Positions 1-8,119 are shown, counted from the first letter of the stretch. The stretch: 64,000 nucleotides of DNA from Taylorella asinigenitalis ATCC 700933 (GCF_000687755.1 NZ_JHXN01000001.1:1-64000); one strand, 5' to 3'. Program-made: numbers and translations. Notes: generated from the sequence alone by a model not told the origin.

Positions 1-441
1 AATATAGATGATATTGCTGCAATCAAAACTGGTGGTGGAGTTGACCTTACTGCCATAACACAAAAAATAGATAATAACACTGCAAATATCCAAACTAATA
101 CAGAAGCAATTAGCAATCTAAATCAAAAAGTCGATGGCTTTAGTGGCCTAATTGCTTCTAATACAAGAGAGATACAAGATCTCAAAAAGGATATTGACGA
201 AATCAGAGGTGAAATGAATGCGGGCACAGCAAATGCAGTAGCTGTTGCAAGTCTTCCTCAAGCTTACGCTCCAGGCCAGAATATGGTTGCTATTGGGGGG
301 GGGTCTCATAAGGGACAATCAGCTGTGGCGCTTGGATTTTCTACTATTTCTGATAGTGGAAAATGGGTACTGAAAGGAAATGTCTCTGGCAATGGTCGCG
401 GAGATGTCAGTGTCGGCGTTGGTGCTGGATACACTTGGTAA
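1..441 (+). CDS. Trimeric autotransporter adhesin, C-terminal part (YadA-like anchor), 5' truncated by window
   Basis: An open frame runs from base 1 to the TAA at 439-441, giving 146 residues of a protein that begins outside the window. The first ~70 residues are heptad-like and rich in Asn, Ile, Asp and Lys, as in a coiled-coil stalk. The last ~75 residues are a YadA-type anchor, with AVAVASLPQAY, a Gly-rich turn, QSAVALGFS and a C-terminal GAGYTW ending in an aromatic residue as BAM substrates do. In this family three anchors form one 12-stranded barrel that displays the stalk and head on the outer surface for host adhesion. Nine G at 295-303 encode three Gly in the anchor and could slip (see findings). 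The head type cannot be judged. Confidence 0.9.
   Translation, partial: NIDDIAAIKTGGGVDLTAITQKIDNNTANIQTNTEAISNLNQKVDGFSGLIASNTREIQDLKKDIDEIRGEMNAGTANAVAVASLPQAYAPGQNMVAIGGGSHKGQSAVALGFSTISDSGKWVLKGNVSGNGRGDVSVGVGAGYTW
295..303 (+). repeat. G9 homopolymer tract in adhesin anchor
   Basis: Nine consecutive G encode three Gly codons in frame. With eight G the new frame reads about 26 codons from the start of the tract to TGA. With ten G it reaches TAA within six codons. Either change removes the last beta-strands and the terminal aromatic residue needed for outer-membrane assembly. Tracts of this length are classic slipped-strand mispairing sites in host-associated bacteria. Confidence 0.85.
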
Positions 442-460
442 TTTTTTCTAATTAGCAAAG

Positions 461-486
461 GGGTGGGTTTTGGCCCACCTTTTTTT
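461..486 (+). terminator. Rho-independent terminator of the adhesin gene
   Basis: GGGTGGG (461-467) pairs with CCCACCT (474-480) around a 6-base loop and is followed by T at 480-486. It lies 20 bases after the adhesin stop. Confidence 0.85.
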
Positions 487-556
487 ATGCTATTTTTGTC
501 CACCATAACTTGATTTTGATGTTTTTTTAATAGAAACTTTGGCAATGGAGACGCAT

Positions 557-1030
557 ATGAAAAATATTTTATTTATGTTCCTTTATTTCTTTTGCTTACA
601 GATTGCCGACGCAAAGTTACTTAATTGTAAAGTTGTTGGAGTTGCCGATGGGGATACATTTACATGCCTTACTAAAGAGAAAAATAGATATAAGGTAAGA
701 TTAGAAGGCATAGATGCACCTGAAAAAAGTCAGCCATATGGGACAAAATCAAAAGAGAAACTCTCAGATCTGATCTTTAAAAAAGATGTTCAAATTAAGT
801 ACGAAAATTTTGATAAGTTTGGCAGAGTTCTAGGACATATTTACTCCGATATGAAATATATTAATTTAGTAATGGTTCAATCTGGATATGCCTGGGTATT
901 TAGGAAATTTAATAAAGATCCACATTTGGTGGAGGCGGAGAGCATTGCCAAAGAAAAGGGGATTGGAATATGGAGTGAAAAAGACCCGATATATCCCAGC
1001 GATTACAGAAAACTAAAAAGAAAATTTTAA
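557..1030 (+). CDS. Secreted thermonuclease (SNase-like)
   Basis: This is a 157-residue staphylococcal-nuclease-type OB-fold enzyme that cleaves DNA or RNA with calcium. Residues 1-19 form a signal peptide with hydrophobic MKNILFMFLYFF and an ADA cleavage site, so the product should be periplasmic or secreted. VADGDTF (29-35), the RLEGIDAPE motif (Arg48, Glu56) and FGRVLG (Arg90) match the family's metal-binding and catalytic positions. The start at 557 is preferred because GGAG at 547-550 lies 6 bases upstream. Starts at 539 (TTG) and 545 would spoil the signal peptide. It stands alone between a terminator and a nitroreductase gene. A role in degrading extracellular DNA or scavenging nucleotides is inferred. 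Confidence 0.88.
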   Translation: MKNILFMFLYFFCLQIADAKLLNCKVVGVADGDTFTCLTKEKNRYKVRLEGIDAPEKSQPYGTKSKEKLSDLIFKKDVQIKYENFDKFGRVLGHIYSDMKYINLVMVQSGYAWVFRKFNKDPHLVEAESIAKEKGIGIWSEKDPIYPSDYRKLKRKF

Positions 1031-1076
1031 ATTCATATACGTTTACTATAATTAAATTTTGTTTTAGAGGTCTCAC

Positions 1077-1691
1077 ATGAATTATTTAGAATTAGCTCAA
1101 TCAAGATACACAACAAAAGTCTATGACCCTACTAAAAAGGTTTCTGATACTGATATCGATACACTTAAAGAGATATTGAGACTCGCACCGTCATCTATTA
1201 ATAGTCAACCGTGGCAGTTTACTTTTATTTCTAATCAAGAACTTAAAAAAGAGCTAGCACCTTATTCTTTTCACAATGATGCAAGGGTTACAGATTGCAG
1301 TCATATCCTTTTAATGTCAGTTTATAAATCTGTAGAGTCGCTTGAGAAAAACATGCCAAATTACTTAGCACCAAATCATATTGAGTATTATGAAAAGAGG
1401 GCGAAGCCTAAGGGTGATCAAATGCTTCAAATTTGGATGATGGCACAGGTTTATATTGCTCTAGGTTATATTCTCCCAGCAATTGCCTCATTAGGTATTG
1501 ATTCTACGCCTATGGAAGGAATTGAGCATGAAAATTGGGCTAAGGTACTATACAAATATCAGGGTGAAAGTGAGTATATACCAGTAGTTGCAGTTGCATT
1601 AGGATATAGAAGTGATGATGACTATAATCAGCTTTCAAAAAAACCTAAAACAAGAAGGTCTATCCAAGATATTATTAAAGAGATTAAATAA
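1077..1691 (+). CDS. Nitroreductase family protein (NfsB-like)
   Basis: This 204-residue FMN-dependent NAD(P)H oxidoreductase resembles oxygen-insensitive nitroreductases such as E. coli NfsB (217 residues). The N-terminal RYTTKVYDP and APSSINSQPWQF supply the FMN-phosphate and ring contacts. The later GIDSTPMEGIE and YIPVVAVALGYR stretches fit the C-terminal half of the fold. GAGG in the upstream AGAGGTCTCAC supports the ATG. Family members reduce quinones, flavins or nitroaromatics, and the physiological substrate cannot be read from sequence. It is monocistronic, closed by a terminator. Confidence 0.85.
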   Translation: MNYLELAQSRYTTKVYDPTKKVSDTDIDTLKEILRLAPSSINSQPWQFTFISNQELKKELAPYSFHNDARVTDCSHILLMSVYKSVESLEKNMPNYLAPNHIEYYEKRAKPKGDQMLQIWMMAQVYIALGYILPAIASLGIDSTPMEGIEHENWAKVLYKYQGESEYIPVVAVALGYRSDDDYNQLSKKPKTRRSIQDIIKEIK

Positions 1692-1714
1692 TTTAGTAAT
1701 AAACCTCAAAAATT

Positions 1715-1748
1715 AAGTAGGAATTCATCAAAATTCCTACTTTTTTTT
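1715..1748 (+). terminator. Rho-independent terminator after the nitroreductase gene
   Basis: GTAGGAATT pairs with AATTCCTAC around a short loop (arms about 1717-1725 and 1732-1740), followed by eight T (1741-1748). Confidence 0.88.
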
Positions 1749-1823
1749 ACATTTTCAAAAACCCTCGAACGATAAAAATTTAACAATAAAAGCCTATTAT
1801 TTGGGCAATAAAAAAGATTTTAT

Positions 1824-1851
1824 TTGCACATTCAAAATTTTCTGATAGAAT
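1824..1851 (+). promoter_or_regulatory. Predicted sigma-70 promoter of tonB-exbB-exbD
   Basis: TTGCAC (1824-1829) and TAGAAT (1846-1851) are separated by 16 bases, close to the -35 and -10 consensus. A Fur-like palindrome starts five bases after the -10 element and would cover the transcription start. Confidence 0.65.
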
Positions 1852-1855
1852 CTCA

Positions 1856-1886
1856 AACGTTAATGCGAATTATTATCATTAACGTT
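1856..1886 (+). promoter_or_regulatory. Fur-box-like operator with a perfect 10-bp inverted repeat
   Basis: AACGTTAATG (1856-1865) and CATTAACGTT (1877-1886) are a perfect inverted repeat. The centre, AATGCGAATTATTATCATT, resembles the ferric uptake regulator consensus of GATAAT/ATTATC hexamers. Its place over the predicted start of tonB fits iron-responsive repression. The binding protein is inferred. Confidence 0.72.
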
Positions 1887-1903
1887 TTAGAATAATTATA
1901 TTA

Positions 1904-2884
1904 ATGAAAAAGCAGAACAAAGACAATTTTCTGACAGGGGCTGTATTTGCCTTTGTTACAGTATCCCATATACTTGGATTTTCAGGATTTTTGAAAGTAA
2001 ACCCTCCTAAATTGGATTTAAGTACAGATAGTCTAGCCTATGTAGACTTATCAGGTTTGTCTATGGAAGGAACTTCGGCAGGTGGTGAGCCTGCTGAATT
2101 ACCTGAAGTTACTGGAAGTATGGTGCCTCCTGAGCCTGAGCCTATACCTGAACCGGCAGAAATACCTCCACTGCCAGAACCAGAGCCTGAACCTGAACCT
2201 GAACCTGAGCCAGTACCTATTCCTGAACCAATGGAGATACCTCCATTGCCAGAACCTGAACCAAAGCCTATTAAGGAAGAGCTTAAGCCAGATGTAGTGG
2301 TCCCTCCAAAACCTGAGCCTAAGCCTGAACCTAAGCCTGAACCAAAACCAGAGCCTAAGCCGAAACCGAAGCCAAAGCCTAAGCCAAAACCAAAACCAAA
2401 ACCAAAACCACAACCAAAGCCTAAGCCACAACCAAAGCCTAAGCAACAACCGAAGTCTAAGGAGCCCGTAAGCACCATTAGAAAAACTACAGGTCCATCT
2501 GAAAACACTGGTTCTGAAGCCAAAGGTCTTTCAGATAAAGGTAAGGGATCAGGAGTAGGTAATGCAACTAAAGAGGGCGGAAATACTGCTGGGTCTATTA
2601 CACCTGCAACTCATATTGGCGGGCATTTAAATAATCCAAAACCTCCTTATCCTCAAGCATCAAAAATGCGAGGAGAAGAAGGTTCCGTCGGATTGAGGGT
2701 ACAAGTGACTGCAGATGGCCGTGCATCTAATGTGCAGGTCGTTAAAAGTAGTGGTTACTCACGTCTAGATAATTCTGCTAAGAAGGCGGTTGAGAAATAT
2801 AGATTCTCACCTGCAAAACAAGGCGGAAGGGCAATTCCGTATACATACACGTTTTCAATTAACTTTAAGCTAAATAAAAGATAA
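1904..2884 (+). CDS. tonB: TonB energy-transducing protein
   Basis: This 326-residue protein has an N-terminal membrane anchor (about residues 11-30, [20 protein letters not shown]). A long periplasmic spacer follows, of Glu-Pro repeats and then Lys-Pro repeats (about residues 74-187), and then a C-terminal TonB domain (about 240-326). That domain shows [31 protein letters not shown] and [10 protein letters not shown]. TonB links the ExbB-ExbD proton channel to outer-membrane receptors for iron carriers. exbB follows after 18 bases, so all three act as one operon. No strong ribosome-binding site is visible, but the start gives a complete anchor. The spacer is long and highly repetitive, so its length may vary between strains. 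Confidence 0.95.
   Translation: MKKQNKDNFLTGAVFAFVTVSHILGFSGFLKVNPPKLDLSTDSLAYVDLSGLSMEGTSAGGEPAELPEVTGSMVPPEPEPIPEPAEIPPLPEPEPEPEPEPEPVPIPEPMEIPPLPEPEPKPIKEELKPDVVVPPKPEPKPEPKPEPKPEPKPKPKPKPKPKPKPKPKPQPKPKPQPKPKQQPKSKEPVSTIRKTTGPSENTGSEAKGLSDKGKGSGVGNATKEGGNTAGSITPATHIGGHLNNPKPPYPQASKMRGEEGSVGLRVQVTADGRASNVQVVKSSGYSRLDNSAKKAVEKYRFSPAKQGGRAIPYTYTFSINFKLNKR
2131..2456 (+). repeat. Low-complexity Pro-Glu / Pro-Lys coding repeat in tonB
   Basis: CCT/CCA codons alternate with GAA/GAG in the first half and AAA/AAG in the second, giving imperfect hexamers that encode the periplasm-spanning rod. The antisense strand is open as a Gly-rich frame only because of this composition. Confidence 0.85.
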
Positions 2885-2902
2885 ATATCAGAGGATGAAA
2901 TT

Positions 2903-3622
2903 ATGGATTTAACATTAGTTTTCAAACAAGGAGACCCTGTACTGATAGCGGTTTTCCTAATTTTGATTCTTATGAGCATAATCACGTGGACAGTGATCAT
3001 AGTGAGAGCTATAAAGCTACTTGTCGTGAAAGGAAAAAACAAAAAGGCTCTCTCTAAAATTTGGTCTTCACGTGATATGAATGAAGTTGAATCATTCGTA
3101 AATAAAGATTCCTCTTCAGTTTCTAGGGTTGCTGAGGATGGAATCATTGCCATGAAAAAACATACAAGTTCAGATGGAAATTTCTTGGGCCGTGAAATTT
3201 CATTAGATGAATTTGTAGGACGTGGTCTGCGCAATAGTATTAAGCAAACAATGCGCGGATTTGAAGGTGGTCTCACAGCCTTGGCATCTATCGGTGCAAC
3301 AGCTCCATTTATAGGCTTATTTGGTACAGTTTGGGGTATTTATCACGCTCTTATAAATATAAGTAAAGAAGGGCAGATGAGTATTGCTGCGGTTGCAGGC
3401 CCTATTGGTGAAGCATTGGTTGCGACTGCTGCTGGTCTTTTTGTGGCAATACCTGCGGTACTAGTCTACAACGCTTTGGTACGTTCTAATAAAACACTAC
3501 ACCAAGACTTAGACGCATTTGCCCATGATTTTTATCCGCAAATAATTTCTAGGGCACAGATTTATTGCCAACAAAATAATGTGCATGCATCTAATCAACA
3601 AGTAATAAATCAGGAGCTTTAA
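2903..3622 (+). CDS. exbB: ExbB proton-channel subunit (MotA/TolQ/ExbB family)
   Basis: This 239-residue inner-membrane protein has a first transmembrane helix near residues 12-37. The family's core lies at about 125-205: ALASIGATAPFIGLFGTVWGIYHAL, then EALVATAAGLFVAIPAVLVYNAL. ExbB forms a pentamer around the ExbD dimer and converts the proton gradient into motion of TonB. GAGG sits about 8 bases before the ATG. It lies between tonB and exbD with a 1-base gap to exbD. TolQ is the main alternative, but the tonB neighbour and Fur-like operator favour ExbB. Confidence 0.93.
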   Translation: MDLTLVFKQGDPVLIAVFLILILMSIITWTVIIVRAIKLLVVKGKNKKALSKIWSSRDMNEVESFVNKDSSSVSRVAEDGIIAMKKHTSSDGNFLGREISLDEFVGRGLRNSIKQTMRGFEGGLTALASIGATAPFIGLFGTVWGIYHALINISKEGQMSIAAVAGPIGEALVATAAGLFVAIPAVLVYNALVRSNKTLHQDLDAFAHDFYPQIISRAQIYCQQNNVHASNQQVINQEL

Positions 3623-3623
3623 T

Positions 3624-4076
3624 ATGGCATTCGGATCTATGGGTTCAGGAGATGGGGACGATTCAGCTCCATTAGCAGACATAAACGTTACGCCCCTAGT
3701 GGACGTTATGCTTGTTCTACTTATTGTATTTATGATAACTATGCCAGTGCTTACGCACTCAATTCCCCTTCAGTTGCCAGTAGTATCTTCTAATTCTGAT
3801 GTGCAGCCTAAGGAGCCGTTGAGGCTATCAATCGACAAAGATGGGAATTATGCATTAGGATCAGAGCTTTTAGATTCTGAAGATGATTTAGAATCTAAAT
3901 TAGTTGCTGCTCACAAGGAAAATTCTGATGTGGTTTTAGCTATTGCGGCTGATAAATCGGTGCCATATGAATTCGTAGCAAAAGCACTAAGCAAGGCTAA
4001 GAATTCTGGTATTGCTAAGGTTGGTTTCGTCACCCAACAAGAGGATGCGAAACCAGTTTCGGAAGCTAAAAACTAA
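3624..4076 (+). CDS. exbD: ExbD proton-channel subunit
   Basis: This 150-residue ExbD/TolR protein has a short cytoplasmic N-terminus and one transmembrane helix at about 20-42 (PLADINVTPLVDVMLVLLIV). The Asp of the PLVDVMLVLL stretch is the conserved proton carrier. A periplasmic domain follows. It completes the TonB motor and is the last gene of the tonB operon. It converges on the minus-strand TM2 gene, 8 bases away, with no clear hairpin between. Confidence 0.93.
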   Translation: MAFGSMGSGDGDDSAPLADINVTPLVDVMLVLLIVFMITMPVLTHSIPLQLPVVSSNSDVQPKEPLRLSIDKDGNYALGSELLDSEDDLESKLVAAHKENSDVVLAIAADKSVPYEFVAKALSKAKNSGIAKVGFVTQQEDAKPVSEAKN

Positions 4077-4084
4077 AATCAATA

Positions 4085-4579
4085 TTAAGAGGCACTGGGG
4101 TATTTAATATTAAATTCAGTATCGGACATAAAGGCAAACCTAATAGCATCAAATATTCCGATAAGCACTACTAAAGGTGCAAATATTAAGGAAAGAATTA
4201 AATATAGTACCCCATAACCTACCTGTCTAAGATAGAATCTGTGAGCCCCAAGCCAACCAATTAATAACGCAAGAATGATGGCCATGCGCTTACGGTTTAC
4301 ATTGCTTACTTGAGACCTAGGGTCATTCGAATTGACGGTTGACTGTCTTTTGACAATCCATATAGTAGCTATCACTGCAATAATAGCCGCAATGACCAGT
4401 TTCCAAGGATTATCAATAATAAAATTATAAAGAGCCCTGTAGTAGTACACGATAAAATCGTACAAACCACCAAAGAGATAATCTAATAAATCGACAATCC
4501 TTGAGAATAACCCTTCACCTAAATATAAGGCGAGAATGGCCGCTAAAAATACAATTACACCAATAAATATAGGCAGCAT
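4085..4579 (-). CDS. TM2-domain membrane protein
   Basis: This 164-residue protein has two N-terminal hydrophobic segments and a central helix (PWKLVIAAIIAVIATIWIV). A C-terminal TM2 domain, about residues 96-150, reads RKRMAIILALLIGWLGAHRFYLRQVGYGVLYLI. TM2 proteins have two helices joined by a short turn, and their bacterial function is poorly defined. The start at 4579 is chosen because GGAG (4588-4585) lies 5 bases upstream. An ATG at 4603 would overlap the preceding gene and lacks such a site. It directly follows the DUF455 gene, so the two are probably co-transcribed. Confidence 0.8.
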   Translation of the reverse strand: MLPIFIGVIVFLAAILALYLGEGLFSRIVDLLDYLFGGLYDFIVYYYRALYNFIIDNPWKLVIAAIIAVIATIWIVKRQSTVNSNDPRSQVSNVNRKRMAIILALLIGWLGAHRFYLRQVGYGVLYLILSLIFAPLVVLIGIFDAIRFAFMSDTEFNIKYPSAS

Positions 4580-4581
4580 AG

Positions 4582-5373
4582 TTACTCCAAATTTTTCAAC
4601 CAATTCAGGGCTTCATCAGAGAAACCCGCATTTTTTCTACCATCAAGATTAAATGGTCCCTTAGGTTTTTTCATTCCATAGTTCTCTAGCAATTCTTGAT
4701 ATGTTTTGAGCGGATCGACTCCTTCAGAATCGCAAACATAGTTAAACCACTTAGTACCAAACTTCACGTGACCAATTTCATCTCTTAGAATAATTCCTAA
4801 AATCTCAACGGCCCGCATATCTCCCGCTTGACGCAACTTATCCTGCATTGCTGGATTAACATCTAGTCCACGTGCCTCCAAAGTCACAGGAACTAGAGCA
4901 AGTCTTGCTTTTAAATTATCCGCAGTTTTCTCACAGATATCCCATAATCCACTATGAGCAGGAATATCTCCGTAATCACAATCTAAGGTCTTCAAATGAT
5001 CACGAACAAGTCCAAAGTGATAAACCTCTTCTCGAGCCACTTGAAGCCAGTCAGAATAAAACTCTTTTGGCATATCGGGAAAACGCCATACAATATCAAG
5101 GGCTAAATTAATTGCATTAAACTCGATATGTGCTATGGAGTGAAGAAGGCTAGCTCGTCCTGCTAAAGACCCCGCTGTTCTATGAGCAACTTCTTTAGGG
5201 TCAATTAGCACAGGCTTATCAGGTCTACCTGGAAGGTTTGAAGAAGGTGTTAAAACCTCTTGCACATCTAAGGTGGCAATGTCCCCGCATATAGCCCGAG
5301 TTAGCTCACATTTACGATCTATGTTATTTTCTTCTAATGCTTCTAAGGCGAGCTTGCGCAAATTGGGCATCAA
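4582..5373 (-). CDS. Ferritin-like DUF455 protein
   Basis: This 263-residue protein is of the DUF455 (ferritin-like, diiron-type) family. Candidate metal ligands are visible in four places: HIEFNAINLALD, REEVYHFGLV, the Glu of VPVTLEARGLDVNP, and RDEIGHVKFG. Together these form the EX(n)EXXH pattern of a four-helix bundle binding two metals. The reaction is not established for the family. It resembles, but is not clearly, the tRNA hydroxylase MiaE. The start is one of two adjacent ATGs. It is the first gene of a two-gene minus-strand unit with the TM2 gene. Confidence 0.8.
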   Translation of the reverse strand: MMPNLRKLALEALEENNIDRKCELTRAICGDIATLDVQEVLTPSSNLPGRPDKPVLIDPKEVAHRTAGSLAGRASLLHSIAHIEFNAINLALDIVWRFPDMPKEFYSDWLQVAREEVYHFGLVRDHLKTLDCDYGDIPAHSGLWDICEKTADNLKARLALVPVTLEARGLDVNPAMQDKLRQAGDMRAVEILGIILRDEIGHVKFGTKWFNYVCDSEGVDPLKTYQELLENYGMKKPKGPFNLDGRKNAGFSDEALNWLKNLE

Positions 5374-5500
5374 ATATCCTTACAGTTTTATTACGTTTTG
5401 ACTTCAAAAACGTTTCATAAATCTTAATACTTTATATAATACTAATTCGCAAAAAAAACAAATAACAAATATTGAGCCTTATTTCTCTTAATTTCAAACG

Positions 5501-7312
5501 ATGAATTGGTCAAAAGAGCTATTAGATAGCCTGCAATGGGTAGCAGGGTATTATTTATTCTGCCTAATCTTTCTTGCTTTGGTTGGGTTCATTATAGTTA
5601 AAACTACTATTTGGGGAAATCAGTTCTGGTTTTTAGCTAGAAAATTCCTTGACCCAAGACTTACTAGCTATAAATTTAAATACTATCCCCTCATTGGGTT
5701 CGCTATTATTTTATTTGTGGACATGTTGGGAGTCCGTCTAGGAGTTTTATTTTCCTATTGGTATAAGAACATGTATGATGCCCTTCAAAAAGTAGACGAA
5801 ACTACTTTCTGGTTGCAGATGGGGGTTTTTTCAATCTTGGCAACTATACATGTTATTAGAGCATTAATAGCTTATTATTTATCAAATAAATTCAGAATTC
5901 GATGGAGAGAAAACCTTAATGATGATTTACTTTCTAAATGGTTGGGAAATAGAAGCTATCTAAGAAGTTTCTATCTTTCAGAACCCATAGACAACCCCGA
6001 TCAAAGGATTCAATTAGACATACAATCATTTGTTACTTATGCCCTTGATTTGACATTAGGTTTATTGAGTTCTGTAGTTTCTATCATCGCCTATACGGTT
6101 ATTTTGTGGAATCTGTCAGGACCTATAGAATTCTCAAGTTTCACTATTCCTCGTGCTATGGTGTTTATTATTTATATCTACATTTTGATCACCACAGTAG
6201 TCGCATTTAAGATTGGACATCCATTAATTCGATTAAATTTTATTAGTGAAAAAGTAAATGCGAACTATCGTTATTCATTAGTACGTATTCGTGAATATGC
6301 AGAAAGCATTGCATTTTACGCAGGTGAGAAACTTGAACTTAAAAAATTACAAAAAAGGTTTAAGGAAGTTATCAAGAATTTCTGGGACATCATTTTTAGA
6401 AATCTTAAATTTCAAGGTTTTAATTTAGTAGTTTCTCAAGCTTCGGTGGTTATTCCATTTATTATCCAAGCACCGCGTTTTTTTGCTGGAAAAATTCAAT
6501 TAGGTGATATGGTTCAAACAGCCCAGGCGTTTTCAACCCTAAGTGGCTCATTATCATTCTTCCGTGAAATCTACGACAATTTTGCTGCATTTAAAGCAGT
6601 TCTTGATCGTCTCACAGGGTTTTATAACAATATATTTAATGCAGAAAAATTACCTCAACCAAATCTGAATCATGATGGTGAAAAGTTGCTATTAAAGGGT
6701 GTAGATATATTTACGCCTTCCCAAAAATTATTAGTTGAAGATCTAAGCTTTGAATTACAAAATGGTCAAGCTCTGTTAATTCAGGGAGCTTCAGGCGCAG
6801 GTAAAACTACTTTGTTTAGATGCATCTCAGGCTTATGGCCATATAGTAACGGTGTGATTACAGTCCCTAAGGATAATGTTATGTTTTTATCTCAAAAAAC
6901 ATACTTGCCCGAGGGTGCTTTGATTGATACCCTATATTATCCAAATCCTGTAAGTGATTATAAGAGTGAAGAAATAGAGAGGATTTTGGATATGGTGGCA
7001 TTGCCACATTTAAAGGGAAGGCTACAAGAAGAGGGGAATTGGTCTCATACATTATCTTTAGGAGAGCAACAACGCATTGCCTTAGCCAGAATTTTAATCA
7101 ATCAACCTAAAGTTATTTTCTTAGATGAAGCTACATCCGCAATGGATGAGGGCCTAGAATTTAACATGTATAAAATGCTGAGGGAACAAATGTCTGATTC
7201 TAAGATTATCAGTGTGGGTCACCGGTCAACACTTGTTCAGCATCACACACATTTACTTGAGCTTCTTGGAGAAGGGAATTGGAACTTAAAAGAATTGAAT
7301 CAAATGGATTAA
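5501..7312 (+). CDS. ABC transporter, fused permease-ATPase (SbmA/BacA-like, YddA type)
   Basis: This 603-residue half-transporter has an ABC_membrane_2 (SbmA/BacA, ABCD-like) domain with about six helices over residues 15-350. The ATPase domain spans roughly residues 395-600, with Walker A GASGAGKTTL, signature LSLGEQQRIALARIL, Walker B KVIFLDEATSAMDE and switch GHRST. It probably works as a homodimer. Relatives move cobalamin, peptides or very-long-chain fatty acids, and no substrate can be chosen here. No strong Shine-Dalgarno precedes the ATG. The 3' end overlaps the acetyltransferase gene by 34 bases. Confidence 0.85.
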   Translation: MNWSKELLDSLQWVAGYYLFCLIFLALVGFIIVKTTIWGNQFWFLARKFLDPRLTSYKFKYYPLIGFAIILFVDMLGVRLGVLFSYWYKNMYDALQKVDETTFWLQMGVFSILATIHVIRALIAYYLSNKFRIRWRENLNDDLLSKWLGNRSYLRSFYLSEPIDNPDQRIQLDIQSFVTYALDLTLGLLSSVVSIIAYTVILWNLSGPIEFSSFTIPRAMVFIIYIYILITTVVAFKIGHPLIRLNFISEKVNANYRYSLVRIREYAESIAFYAGEKLELKKLQKRFKEVIKNFWDIIFRNLKFQGFNLVVSQASVVIPFIIQAPRFFAGKIQLGDMVQTAQAFSTLSGSLSFFREIYDNFAAFKAVLDRLTGFYNNIFNAEKLPQPNLNHDGEKLLLKGVDIFTPSQKLLVEDLSFELQNGQALLIQGASGAGKTTLFRCISGLWPYSNGVITVPKDNVMFLSQKTYLPEGALIDTLYYPNPVSDYKSEEIERILDMVALPHLKGRLQEEGNWSHTLSLGEQQRIALARILINQPKVIFLDEATSAMDEGLEFNMYKMLREQMSDSKIISVGHRSTLVQHHTHLLELLGEGNWNLKELNQMD

Positions 7313-7731
7313 GTCTTCAGATTGGTCCCTGGGATTTACTAAAATCCTTTGCCATACCTATAAGAAGCATTGTTTTTATCGAGGAACAAAATGTTCCAGA
7401 AGAATTAGAACTCGATGAATTAGATAAAGACTGTATTCATATTGTTGCTTTTAATGACCATGAACAACCAGTTGCAACCGCAAGACTAACCCCTGATGGG
7501 CATATAGGTCGTATGGCTGTTTTAAAAGAGTATCGAGGAAAGGGCGTGGGAGCAATGGTTTTAAATTTTATTTCCGATGCCGCTAAAGATGCAGGGTATA
7601 AAATAGTTTGCCTAGCGGCTCAACTACAAGCAATTGGTTTCTATGAAAAATCAGGTTTTGAATTAGTAGAAAATGCTGAAATTTTTTACGATGCAAATAT
7701 TCCTCATAAGATGATGTGTAAGCTTATTTAG
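7279..7731 (+). CDS. GNAT-family N-acetyltransferase (ElaA/YjcF-like)
   Basis: This 150-residue protein has the GNAT acetyl-CoA site at VATARLTPDGHIGRMAVLKEYRGKGVGAMVL (the R/Q-x-x-G-x-G/A loop is RGKGVG). The late IGFYEKSGFELV is also typical. TTG at 7279 is the only reasonable start: no in-frame ATG precedes the conserved core, and GGAG at 7268-7271 lies 7 bases upstream. It begins inside the ABC transporter gene, so the two are translationally linked. The acceptor substrate is unknown. Confidence 0.8.
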   Translation: MELKRIESNGLSLQIGPWDLLKSFAIPIRSIVFIEEQNVPEELELDELDKDCIHIVAFNDHEQPVATARLTPDGHIGRMAVLKEYRGKGVGAMVLNFISDAAKDAGYKIVCLAAQLQAIGFYEKSGFELVENAEIFYDANIPHKMMCKLI

Positions 7732-7732
7732 C

Positions 7733-8119
7733 TTAAAAGATTAAAGCCCATCCAAGCGGAGATTTGTATTTAGCCATACCAATTATCCATACAAATACAG
7801 AAACAGCCGCTATTGAATAGGCTGTTTTTTGTTTTGAAGATCTAGACTTTTTAAGTGCTTTGTGTCCAAGCAAAACATAGAGAACTAAAAGAAGAATTTT
7901 ACAAATGATAAACCAGTGATTTAGTCCATAAATTGAAACTAACATCAAGGCACATATAAAAAGGACCGAGTCGATTAGGTGCGGCAAATATTTAGCCCAT
8001 GCTTGTTGAAGTAAATGAGGCTTTATATAGGAAATAACTATTCTGAATATGAACAGTGAAATGCTAAGATAAGCTGCATGTTCATGAATGAATTTTATGT
8101 TTTGATAATACTCAAGCAT
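7733..8119 (-). CDS. SirB-family membrane protein
   Basis: This 128-residue hydrophobic protein has four predicted helices and matches the SirB2 family in length and pattern (KFIHEHAAYLSISLFIFR near the start, KYLPHLIDSVLFICALML in the middle). The function of SirB2 is not well defined. It stands alone, converges on the acetyltransferase gene one base away, and diverges from the TSUP gene. Confidence 0.72.
   Translation of the reverse strand: MLEYYQNIKFIHEHAAYLSISLFIFRIVISYIKPHLLQQAWAKYLPHLIDSVLFICALMLVSIYGLNHWFIICKILLLVLYVLLGHKALKKSRSSKQKTAYSIAAVSVFVWIIGMAKYKSPLGWALIF

Noticed and set aside
2038-2523. Long Gly-rich open frame antisense to tonB
   Set aside because: It is the mirror of the Pro-Glu/Pro-Lys codon repeat, with no ribosome-binding site or domain.
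7304-7312. ATG near the ABC transporter stop as the acetyltransferase start
   Set aside because: It is not in the acetyltransferase frame. TTG at 7279 with GGAG upstream fits.
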